Shown: positions 40,778 through 48,035 of the stretch, one piece after another
How positions within the stretch are numbered: the first letter of the stretch is position 1
Layout: every line of letters starts with the position of its first letter
DNA from: JACOTV01 sp964579395
GTDB taxonomy: Bacteria > Patescibacteriota > Microgenomatia > UBA1406 > GWC2-37-13
DNA length: 53,973 bases
Direction of reading: 5' to 3'
Assembly (NCBI GenBank): GCA_964579395.1
Contig: CAZOFT010000010.1
Span: forward strand, 1 to 53,973
Notes under the pieces: model-generated
Databases searched by the model: none
The model's input: only the letters and a program-made list of their open reading frames with translations
What the model was told of the DNA's origin: nothing
Position numbers and translations under genes: made by a program

Positions 40778-41503
40778 TCAGGGTTGCAGTTGGCTCCAGA
40801 TGCCGAGGTTGGCACCGGCATTGAAGATTTCAGGTTGTGCAAACACATCACCGCGGAAATCCGGGTTGGTGTGATAGGTCTCAGAGAGACCGGATGTGTC
40901 GCCCGCCCAGGCGCCGATGTCCAGCTGTGTGAGGTTGGCGCTCATCTTGGCCGAACCCTTGCCTCTGCCAGGTGGATTTCTGGTCCACTTGATCATGAGG
41001 TACAACAAGAGGAACATGACCAGAAGAATCGCCACAATAATGATTTTCCCGATCAGGATAATCATGTCAGCGATCCACTTGCCTGCAGCCTCGGGATCAT
41101 ACTCCGCGAGGACAGAGAGATGCCAGGTGCTCGAGTCGTAGTAGTCACCACCATTGTCGATGCGCCATACGGTGCCATCATCCTCAGAAACAGCGAACTG
41201 CATTCCGTTGGGGAGGCTGAAGTACGCGAAGTACGTCTGACCTCGCAGGATGCGGGTGACTGTGGGGGTCCAGACGACACCGTCGGTGTTGACGGGTGTC
41301 CAGCGGACCGGGAAGCCCGACAGGTATACCTGCGGTATTGATGCGACCCAGTCGGAGGAACCGGAGAACTCGAGAACCGAACCCGCGGATGCGGTGTCGG
41401 CGGTGCCAGCGTAGCTGGTGGAGGGGGTGCGCCACATCATTGCCATGGCGGCCGTGATTGCGACGACTCCCAATACGAAGCACCTTCTTCGTTGTCTTCT
41501 CAT
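40778..41503 (-). CDS. Array membrane protein 1 (first gene)
   Basis: A 241-residue array member and the promoter-proximal gene. N-terminal segment about 9-25 (signal or anchor), then the ectodomain SIPQVYLSGFPVRWTPV, RILRGQTYFAYFSLPNG, SEDDGTVWRIDNGGDYYD, a hydrophobic segment of about 30 residues near 140-170, a basic hinge (TRNPPGRGKG), and a tail QLDIGAWAGDTSGLSETY. AAAGGAGG lies before the ATG at 41503; the reading frame is open to 41680 but that extension is AT-rich and lacks the family pattern. It follows a 130-nt leader with an inverted repeat further upstream. Confidence 0.84.
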   Translation of the reverse strand: MRRQRRRCFVLGVVAITAAMAMMWRTPSTSYAGTADTASAGSVLEFSGSSDWVASIPQVYLSGFPVRWTPVNTDGVVWTPTVTRILRGQTYFAYFSLPNGMQFAVSEDDGTVWRIDNGGDYYDSSTWHLSVLAEYDPEAAGKWIADMIILIGKIIIVAILLVMFLLLYLMIKWTRNPPGRGKGSAKMSANLTQLDIGAWAGDTSGLSETYHTNPDFRGDVFAQPEIFNAGANLGIWSQLQP

Positions 41504-41633
41504 GAGTTGACGCCTCCTTTGCGTCTGCATCGTCACCAGGGTGGTGAATCGATGCGGTGAGCTCCTCATAGTCCGTGAGGAAAAAAAGGCATATATTCTC
41601 TTAATCGTTTGCCTTTTGTATTGTGACCCATCC

Positions 41634-41693
41634 TTAGGTCGCTCTTTCTGCATACGTTTACATAAAAAACATACACACAAAAAAGCGACCTAA
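41634..41693. repeat. 10-bp perfect inverted repeat upstream of the array
   Basis: TTAGGTCGCT (41634-41643) and AGCGACCTAA (41684-41693) flank 40 AT-rich bases. It lies 130-190 nt upstream of the first array gene and could be an operator pair or the base of a leader hairpin. Confidence 0.5.
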
Positions 41694-41834
41694 AGTACCG
41701 TAGGATCGTGCACGCTTCATATGTGAGTGTGCACTATCTACTATGGGTATACAAAAGAGTAATTATGTAATCTGTTGAATATCCCTGATTTTTAAGGTGC
41801 GTGAATCACTTGCATGCAATACGCAAACGGTCAC

Positions 41835-41849
41835 ATTTGAGCACAAATC
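41835..41849 (+). repeat. 15-nt motif ATTTGAGCACAAATC, copy 2
   Basis: Identical to 12772-12786, 29 kb away. This copy lies in the spacer between the six-gene array and the EVE gene. Confidence 0.45.
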
Positions 41850-42079
41850 AGACGCATCCGGAGCCATGCATTTCGGCCACAGAAAAAGCGTCAAAAGTAT
41901 GTGTGCGCAAGCGGTTATTATACCATTTCTATAGGTCTAATTCAAGGATTTGCATAGTCTGTCAGGAGTGTGTCAGACAGAAAAACTATAGGGGTCTGAA
42001 GGGTCAATGAGAGAGTGTTATAGACGGTGAGTAGCGTCGGAGTCAATGTGTAATTGTTCCTCTGTGACTTTGGGTTTTG

Positions 42080-42085
42080 TATACT
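42080..42085 (+). promoter_or_regulatory. -10 box TATACT of the EVE gene
   Basis: TATACT ends seven nt before the ATG at 42093, without a Shine-Dalgarno sequence. It excludes the in-frame ATG at 42054. Confidence 0.5.
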
Positions 42086-42092
42086 ACACACT

Positions 42093-42509
42093 ATGCAGTA
42101 TTTTCTCGCCAAAACAGATCCACTCACCTACTCTATTGACGACTTGAAACGCGAAAAAGTGACTCACTGGGACGGCGTGCATAATTATGCAGCAATTGCG
42201 GTCATAAAAAGCTGGCGACCCGGTGATCGTGTGTTTATCTACCACTCTCAGGGTGAGGCGAGAATTGTTGGGCTCGGTGAAGTGGTGACTGAGCCGAAAA
42301 AAGACGAAAAAGACCCACGCGGCATCAGTTGGGTCGCCGACGTGCGCTATATCTGCACCTACGACCCCAACTACCGCGTGAGTCTGCGTGAGGTCAAAGA
42401 ATCAGGCAAATTTGCCGATTTTCCCCTCGTTCGTCAGTCACGCCTGTCCACGATGGCCTGCACTCCTGAGTTTACCCGGTGGGTGCTGGAGCGCGTGAAG
42501 CCGCTCTAA
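42093..42509 (+). CDS. EVE-domain protein
   Basis: The 138-residue protein is a complete EVE domain. It begins MQYFLAKTDPLTYSIDDL, the family's typical start, followed by HWDGVHNYAA, GDRVFIYHS, IVGLGEV and LVRQSRLSTM near the C-terminus. EVE domains are PUA-like folds that bind modified bases in DNA or RNA, and in bacteria are often linked to restriction or RNA-modification contexts. No partner gene is adjacent here. The start at 42093 fits both the family and the -10 box seven nt upstream. Confidence 0.9.
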   Translation: MQYFLAKTDPLTYSIDDLKREKVTHWDGVHNYAAIAVIKSWRPGDRVFIYHSQGEARIVGLGEVVTEPKKDEKDPRGISWVADVRYICTYDPNYRVSLREVKESGKFADFPLVRQSRLSTMACTPEFTRWVLERVKPL

Positions 42510-42530
42510 AAGGGTTGGCGTATTGACGGA

Positions 42531-42557
42531 TTTGCGAGTTGTTTGGGCTGTTAGCTT
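42531..42557 (+). repeat. Linker-like repeat in a non-coding spacer
   Basis: TTTGCGAGTT followed by GGGCTGTTAGCTT resembles the block at 35174-35206 inside the giant gene (TTTGCGAGTT, then GGGTTGTTAGCTT), here between the EVE and nitroreductase genes. It may be one family of short repeats present in and outside genes. Confidence 0.35.
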
Positions 42558-43200
42558 AGGCGCTTTTCGGGTGATGTATCACGACTGTGTCAAGGTCAAA
42601 GCGTACTTTCGGCCGTTTGGAATACTCATCTGCCTCTGATCGGTGTCCGATGGCCATAATTACCACAGATGCGGCGTTGTGCTCCTTCAGACCCAGAATT
42701 TCGTCAAATTGTTCCCGGTCAAAGCCTCCCATCGGCGAGTTATCGACGCCGATACTGGAAGCTGCGGCTACCATGGTGCCCAGGGGGATGTATACCTGCG
42801 AAGTTGCCCAGTGCGTGTGCGCTTCCTGATCCATGCCAGAGATAAAGGCCATAAGTGAATCTTTGAAGCCGTCAAGCGACTCGGTGGGCACGCCCGTTGT
42901 GCTGGCAGTCGCTTCAATCAGCTCTTCAGCGAGGTTTTCACCGATATCGGTGCGGCGAGCAAAAACAAGTAGGTGTGAGTTGCTTTTGATCTGCGGTTGA
43001 TGCCAAGCTGCTGCTGAAAGCTTTTCTTTGGTTTGATCATCTGAGACGACGATGAACTTCCATGGCTGCAGGCCGTACCACGATGGCGCCAGTCTCCCCG
43101 CTTCCAGTATGGTTTGAAGCTCCTCATCGGTGACTTTTTGAGTCGGATCGTATTGTTTGACAGCTGCACGCCAGCTGAGTTGGTCTATAATAGTAGACAT
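42556..43200 (-). CDS. Nitroreductase-family flavoprotein
   Basis: The 214-residue protein is an NfsB-like nitroreductase: WRAAVKQYDPTQKV at the start, APSWYGLQPWKFIVV with the FMN-contacting loop, and the late GVDNSPMGGFD. These FMN enzymes use NAD(P)H to reduce nitro compounds, quinones or similar electrophiles as dimers. It is divergent from the HxlR regulator with a palindromic operator in the 72-bp space between, so it is probably induced by a reactive or electrophilic signal. Confidence 0.88.
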   Translation of the reverse strand: MSTIIDQLSWRAAVKQYDPTQKVTDEELQTILEAGRLAPSWYGLQPWKFIVVSDDQTKEKLSAAAWHQPQIKSNSHLLVFARRTDIGENLAEELIEATASTTGVPTESLDGFKDSLMAFISGMDQEAHTHWATSQVYIPLGTMVAAASSIGVDNSPMGGFDREQFDEILGLKEHNAASVVIMAIGHRSEADEYSKRPKVRFDLDTVVIHHPKSA

Positions 43201-43222
43201 AAGAGTATAGAAAATGGATAAT

Positions 43223-43263
43223 ATACTATATAATATATAGCGCTATACAATTTATAGTATAAT
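43223..43263. promoter_or_regulatory. Nested palindromic operator and promoter between nitroreductase and HxlR
   Basis: Two inverted repeats share one centre (43241.5): TATAGCGCTATA (43236-43247) and ATACTATA/TATAGTAT (43223-43230 and 43253-43260). The -10 box TATAAT of the HxlR gene (43258-43263) overlaps the right arm, so a regulator bound here would block its own promoter. HxlR autoregulation is the natural inference. Confidence 0.65.
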
Positions 43264-43272
43264 TCTTTCAGT

Positions 43273-43593
43273 ATGTCAACTACACAAGAAACACATGGTT
43301 GTATTGTGGCTGCCACGCGCATCATCGGTGACAAATGGAATCCGCGTCTTCTGTATGCCTTGTCACAGGGAATTGATGGGTTTTGCGCGATTCAGCGGGA
43401 ACTTGATGGGGTGAATCCCCGCACCTTGTCTGATCGACTTGATCGACTTGAAGCAGAAGGTATTATCGCCAAATCAGCAGAAGACTCCGAGCACAAAGTG
43501 CGCTACATGCTCACCGAAAAAGGCCGCGAACTCTTGCCTATATTTGAGCAGATGGCCTCCTGGAGCCTGCGCCATGGGCAGAAAACTATATGA
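43273..43593 (+). CDS. HxlR-family transcriptional regulator
   Basis: A 106-residue winged-helix protein with the HxlR layout: Cys10 near the N-terminus (a possible redox sensor), IIGDKWNPRLLYAL, the recognition helix NPRTLSDRLDRLEAEGII, and the wing EHKVRYMLTEKGREL. HxlR proteins such as YodB and HypR sense electrophiles or disulfide stress through Cys and control nitroreductases, which matches its divergent neighbour. The ATG lies nine nt after TATAAT with no Shine-Dalgarno sequence. Confidence 0.9.
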   Translation: MSTTQETHGCIVAATRIIGDKWNPRLLYALSQGIDGFCAIQRELDGVNPRTLSDRLDRLEAEGIIAKSAEDSEHKVRYMLTEKGRELLPIFEQMASWSLRHGQKTI

Positions 43594-43711
43594 AACACGT
43601 ATAAAACCGTGACCCGCGGCATGGTATTTAAATGATATGAGGAAGAAGCCGACCTTCTTTAAAATATGCCATACACCAATCTAAACAGGTAGTTTAGCTT
43701 CTCATATAGGG

Positions 43712-43717
43712 TATAAT
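43712..43717 (+). promoter_or_regulatory. -10 box TATAAT of the glycan operon
   Basis: TATAAT ends five nt before the ATG of the DegT gene at 43723, so the operon mRNA would be leaderless. No good -35 is seen at 17 bp. Confidence 0.5.
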
Positions 43718-43722
43718 ACTGA

Positions 43723-44823
43723 ATGGTCTCATTATCAAAACCTTATTTTGATCAAAGAGAAATTGATGCTGTTACTGCGGTAGTTCAGTCGGGCAATATT
43801 GTTCAAGGCAATAAATGTCGGGAGTTTGAAGAAGAAGTCGCGGCATTTTGTGAAAAAAAGCATGCTATCGCAACTTCAAGCGGAAGCTCCTCTATATTGC
43901 TTGCCGCGCAAGCACTAGGAGTTTCCCAAGAGAGCTCGTTTATCACTACACCCTTCACCTTTGTGGCAACAGTAAGTCCCCTACTGGCCTTAGGTGCCAA
44001 ACCGGTCTTTGTAGACATATCAGCAACTGACTATTGTATTGATGTGGAGCAGATACGTTCGCGCATATCTGAGACGACTAACCTGATTGTGCCGGTTGAT
44101 TTGTTTGGCCAGGTATGCCGGATGGATCAGATACGTGAAATAGCAAGGCAGCATGATGTGCGTATACTTGAAGATGCCTGCCAGGCATTTGGTGCAACAT
44201 ATATGGGGAAAAAAGCCGGTTCGTTTGGTGATGTGGGAGCCTTTTCTTTTTATGCAACAAAAATTATAACAACAGGAGAGGGCGGTATGATCGTCACTGA
44301 TGATGAAGAACTTGCCCAAAGGCTACGGCAACTGCGCAACCATAATCAAAGTGATGAAGGCTCCTATGATTATCTGGGACTAGGAGGCAACTATCGTATG
44401 ACTGATATAGCTGCCTCAATCGGATTGGCTCAGATGAAGAAAATTGATGAAATTATATCGCGCAGGCGTATGATCGCTCATCAGTACATACAGGAGTTGA
44501 TGGGAGTAAAGGGTATATGTCTTCCAGAAACCAATCCTCATGCAAACCATTCTTATAATCTTTTTTGCATACGAGTAACCAATGAACATCGACTTGGACG
44601 CGATGGCCTGCTTAAAGTGCTGCAGCAGCATGGAATCGGGGTGCGGGTGTATTATCCAAAACCGCTCCATGAGTATGAGTTTCTTACGCGATGGGGATAT
44701 AAAAAGGGCGATTTCCCGGTAGCTGAACAAATGGCGCATGAATTACTGTCAGTTCCCATGCATCCTGGCCTGCAGGAGCAAGATGTTATGCGCATTATTC
44801 GCATTATTCAGGACAACTCATAA
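43723..44823 (+). CDS. DegT/DnrJ/EryC1-family sugar aminotransferase
   Basis: A 366-residue PLP enzyme close to the family standard: SSGSSSILLA binds the cofactor phosphate, ILEDACQAFGA holds the Asp that contacts the pyridine nitrogen, and YATKIITTGEGGMIV contains the Schiff-base Lys and the hallmark GEGG. Such enzymes aminate 3- or 4-keto nucleotide sugars to make amino sugars. It is the first gene of a four-gene operon (43723-48035); the next gene starts one nt after its stop codon. Confidence 0.9.
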   Translation: MVSLSKPYFDQREIDAVTAVVQSGNIVQGNKCREFEEEVAAFCEKKHAIATSSGSSSILLAAQALGVSQESSFITTPFTFVATVSPLLALGAKPVFVDISATDYCIDVEQIRSRISETTNLIVPVDLFGQVCRMDQIREIARQHDVRILEDACQAFGATYMGKKAGSFGDVGAFSFYATKIITTGEGGMIVTDDEELAQRLRQLRNHNQSDEGSYDYLGLGGNYRMTDIAASIGLAQMKKIDEIISRRRMIAHQYIQELMGVKGICLPETNPHANHSYNLFCIRVTNEHRLGRDGLLKVLQQHGIGVRVYYPKPLHEYEFLTRWGYKKGDFPVAEQMAHELLSVPMHPGLQEQDVMRIIRIIQDNS

Positions 44824-44824
44824 T

Positions 44825-45805
44825 ATGAAACGTATTGCATTTATCGGTTGCAGCAGCATATTTGAAAAGCATGCAAATGCCATCTCACATATTGATGAGC
44901 TACAGATTGTGGCGGTTGCTGATATCAATGAATCACTTTTGCGCCGGCGTGAAACTGAGTGTGGTTGTGTCGGATACCTGGACTACAAAAAAATGATTGC
45001 CGAGCAGGCTGGTGATTTAGATTATGTTGTTGTTGCTTCACCAAGTCATCTGCATGCTGAACATGCTCGTTACGCATTGCAGCAGGGGTGTAATGTATTG
45101 CTGGAAAAACCGCCTACACTCACATACGAAGAATTTGTTGCTCTTTGTGCTCTGGCGGATGAGAAGCAATTGCAGCTGTTTGCCGTGTTGCAGCTGAGAT
45201 ATGATGCAGTGTTTCAGCGGGTAAAACAGGCCGTACAAGAGGGACTGTTTGGTCAGATCACTATCACGTCGCTTGATGTTTTCTTTCAGCGAAAGGATGA
45301 TTACTATGGTTCGTGGCGTTGTGACGAAGAAAAAAGTGGCGGTATCTTATACGATATTGGCATACATTACCTGGATGCGGTAGTGACAATTATCCAGAGC
45401 GAGGTCGCTACGGCGCTGGCCAGATCTTTTCATCACACGAGACACAATGCATCTGACACATACCATGCAATAGTTGAGTTTCAAAATGGAGCGTCTGGAT
45501 CAGTATGTCTGACAGTGGCATCAGAGCCGCGTACTCTGGGGACTGCTTTGACTATCATTGGGACCCGAGGATCAATTCGCCTCGGCGGTCCTCAGCTAAA
45601 CGAATGCGAACAGGTCCAGTTTGTTCATGCTGAAGATCAAGATCGATGGAACAGTCTGGTAACTCAGCTGAATCCCCCGCACAAAACAGGTGGTGCCACT
45701 AATTTTATCCATATGTATCAAGCATTGGCAAGACGAGAAGGAATTGTCATGATTGATGCCGCACCCGTCATGCGCTCTTTGGAATTGTTGCGTACATCAG
45801 AATGA
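44825..45805 (+). CDS. Gfo/Idh/MocA-family oxidoreductase
   Basis: The 326-residue protein has an N-terminal NAD(P)-binding fold (IAFIGCSSIFEKH, with Gly-Cys in place of the usual GxGxxG run), VVASPSHLHAEHA, the catalytic-lysine motif LLEKPPTL near residue 95, and DIGIHYLDAV near 180. Family members oxidise or reduce sugars, often making the keto-sugar used by a partnering DegT aminotransferase, which fits its neighbour. The ATG at 44825 is chosen; the open frame further upstream overlaps the DegT gene. The stop overlaps the next start (ATGA). Confidence 0.87.
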   Translation: MKRIAFIGCSSIFEKHANAISHIDELQIVAVADINESLLRRRETECGCVGYLDYKKMIAEQAGDLDYVVVASPSHLHAEHARYALQQGCNVLLEKPPTLTYEEFVALCALADEKQLQLFAVLQLRYDAVFQRVKQAVQEGLFGQITITSLDVFFQRKDDYYGSWRCDEEKSGGILYDIGIHYLDAVVTIIQSEVATALARSFHHTRHNASDTYHAIVEFQNGASGSVCLTVASEPRTLGTALTIIGTRGSIRLGGPQLNECEQVQFVHAEDQDRWNSLVTQLNPPHKTGGATNFIHMYQALARREGIVMIDAAPVMRSLELLRTSE

Positions 45806-47094
45806 TAAAGATACTTGCCAATGCACAATTTTTTGGCTTCGCTCCAAGCTCGCTATTGTTGGCCTCGCTAGATACATTGTCTCAGCAGTATCCGAATACA
45901 TTTGCAATAACCATTGTCACCAATCCCCATATACAGGCACTCATTGCTCAGCGTGATACGGTAGATTATCAGATTCTTGATCCAGGTGAAGCTCATCTGT
46001 TGCCGTATTTATTTGAAATAACGGCGCATGCGCGATATGATGCATTTCTTTCATTTTATGATCCAACCCTCATGGTGTATGCCTGGTTTTATGATATGCC
46101 CCGCATCCTGTATGACGGGCTATTTCATTTTTGGGATGAGGAAAGCTTTGAAAATGATGTACGAAAAGACATATCGCAGGCCGTTGCATATAAACAGGCT
46201 CAGGACACTCCCGGAATCATACAGTGGCACGATGCTATCTGGGGGAAAAATCCGCATGAAATGCTCTTTGGTGGACATTTTTTTGCTGATTTACAGTTTA
46301 CCCGTAAGTCTCCAGGCATACACGAAAGGCTCGATAATTATGCTGATTTGAAAGAGAAAATAATTCCCGTTGACTGCATTGTGCACCATGCACAGGCGTC
46401 TCCCCTCCCCTTTTCCCAACGAGATGCATTGGTCGTTTCTCTGGGGGGAAGCTTAAATCCTATTGTCACCTTTGAACAAAACATGTTTTATGCAAAAACA
46501 GCATTGTCTTTTTATGCTGAGTTTATACAAACAGTGCCGTCTGCGCCGCGCCACTGCTACTTCATATCTCATCCAAAAATTCATATGGCTTTGAGTCAAG
46601 ATCATGTGCAGCATAAAGGAATTGAACTTATTTCCGCAGTGTCACAAAAACAATATTTTGACATATTGAGAAAAAGTATTGCCGCTTTATTGCCCCCAAG
46701 CTACACTGCCTTGCAGGAAGCTGCCTATTTTAAAACGCCTGTCTTGCTGTTGCCGGAGCAAAATGGAGGGCAACCTCATTGTTTTGAGTTATTGAAACAG
46801 AGCAATTATCCTCTCACTTACAGTATGACTGTGGCAGGAACCTTACATACGAGATATGGTGAGTTTGAAGTGGAACGCATGTATAAGGCCATTCAGAAAC
46901 TCCATGATGATCGTGCACTTCATGCGATGATACATAGGAATATGGTGGAATTTTATGAATGTATCCACACCGCAGATGGAAATGCACGTATGGTTACACA
47001 ACAACGCAAAGCAATACAATCATTATTGGGTGGTTTTGATGGGGCGATACAGATTGCAGCACATATTTATCACTATCTGAATCCTCAAAAATGA
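45802..47094 (+). CDS. GT-B-like protein, probable glycosyltransferase
   Basis: A 430-residue soluble protein with the feel of a GT-B fold: an N-terminal Rossmann-like half starting ILANAQFFGFAPSSLLLA and a C-terminal half with VVSLGGSLNPIV, then LPPSYTALQEAAYFKTPVLLLPEQNGGQ, which resembles the donor-binding region of UDP-glycosyltransferases (GGxxxxxEA and PxxxxQ pattern). A sugar-transfer role in the surrounding pathway is inferred. Start and stop overlap both neighbours in ATGA junctions, indicating tight translational coupling. Confidence 0.65.
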   Translation: MIKILANAQFFGFAPSSLLLASLDTLSQQYPNTFAITIVTNPHIQALIAQRDTVDYQILDPGEAHLLPYLFEITAHARYDAFLSFYDPTLMVYAWFYDMPRILYDGLFHFWDEESFENDVRKDISQAVAYKQAQDTPGIIQWHDAIWGKNPHEMLFGGHFFADLQFTRKSPGIHERLDNYADLKEKIIPVDCIVHHAQASPLPFSQRDALVVSLGGSLNPIVTFEQNMFYAKTALSFYAEFIQTVPSAPRHCYFISHPKIHMALSQDHVQHKGIELISAVSQKQYFDILRKSIAALLPPSYTALQEAAYFKTPVLLLPEQNGGQPHCFELLKQSNYPLTYSMTVAGTLHTRYGEFEVERMYKAIQKLHDDRALHAMIHRNMVEFYECIHTADGNARMVTQQRKAIQSLLGGFDGAIQIAAHIYHYLNPQK

Positions 47095-48035
47095 GCGCAC
47101 GATTTGATGCCTACCTCCAAAAGGTCCATACACATGCGACGCCACAGGAAATTATACAGATGGCTGTCCAACAGCTGCTGGATGCTCCGATCGGACGCAT
47201 GACAAGGATTATTAGAGGTGAGTCACATGAGGTATACGATGTGACTGTGGGTGTTGATGATACAGCATATATTGTCCGCATTTCTCCGCAAAAAACAGCG
47301 CACTTTGATGCAGAACGATGGGCAATCCGTCAGGTATCCAGACACCACGTACCTGCCCCACAGTCAATTCGAATAGGTGCATATGCAAACACTGATCATC
47401 CGATCGTAATTGAAGCATATCCTAAAATTATCGGTGAGGCTGTCGACATTTGGGATCCGACATTTGATCGCCTTTCGTATAAGCCCCACGTGTTAGAAGC
47501 AGGTGCTTTGCTGCGACGCATTCACTCAGTGCCAACTCTGCATTATGGTCCCCTTGACGCGATGGGTATCGGGGCGTTTCCTACTTTTATGGATCGAATC
47601 ATGAGTGTAATGAATCAGTTAGGTGCCTTTGAGCCGTTGCTTGCGAATCAGTGTACTCATGTTTACCAACGAGCATACGCTCTCTTTCGGTCAGCTCCCT
47701 CACACCTGGTGCACGGCGATTATGCACCAAAGCATTTTATTTTGCACAACGGTTCAGTTGCTGGGATTATTGATTGGGAAGGGGTTGAGTCAGGCCCGTA
47801 TTATCTGGATTTTGGCAGATGGTCTCATTATTATCATGAGCAGCTTCCAATCAGGTGGTTGTTGGAGGGGTATGGTGCAACTGAAAAGGAGCAAATGAGT
47901 ATTCGTACAGTGCTGCCGTATATGGAGCTTTTTTGGGCATGTCACTCTTTGTTGTTTTACTCACAGCACAACTATCGTGAACAAGCGGACGAAGATACAG
48001 AAAAAATTCTTACGATACTGCACGCATTATCATGA
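47091..48035 (+). CDS. APH-family kinase-like phosphotransferase
   Basis: The 314-residue protein shows the aminoglycoside/choline kinase fold: VYDVTVGVDDTAYIVRIS in the N-lobe, LVHGDYAPKHFIL with the catalytic Asp of HGDxxxxH, and GIIDWEGVESGP with the metal-binding Asp. It would transfer the gamma-phosphate of ATP to a small hydroxylated molecule. In this operon a sugar or glycoside intermediate is the likely substrate; this is not by itself evidence of drug resistance. Its 3' end overlaps that of the convergent carbamoyltransferase by six bp. Confidence 0.83.
   Translation: MSARFDAYLQKVHTHATPQEIIQMAVQQLLDAPIGRMTRIIRGESHEVYDVTVGVDDTAYIVRISPQKTAHFDAERWAIRQVSRHHVPAPQSIRIGAYANTDHPIVIEAYPKIIGEAVDIWDPTFDRLSYKPHVLEAGALLRRIHSVPTLHYGPLDAMGIGAFPTFMDRIMSVMNQLGAFEPLLANQCTHVYQRAYALFRSAPSHLVHGDYAPKHFILHNGSVAGIIDWEGVESGPYYLDFGRWSHYYHEQLPIRWLLEGYGATEKEQMSIRTVLPYMELFWACHSLLFYSQHNYREQADEDTEKILTILHALS

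Larger units (their letters stand above)
41504..42092. other. AT-rich intergenic region upstream of the array
   Basis: This 589-bp region separates the divergent array and EVE genes. It holds the inverted repeat at 41634-41693, a smaller one (AAAAGGC 41584-41590 with GCCTTTT 41611-41617), the 15-nt motif at 41835 and the EVE promoter. The GC change from the array is abrupt at about 41580. No supported ORF is seen. Confidence 0.6.

Noticed and set aside
47091..48035. Aminoglycoside resistance gene
   Set aside because: The APH fold is shared by many small-molecule kinases, and the operon context points to glycan or glycoside biosynthesis.
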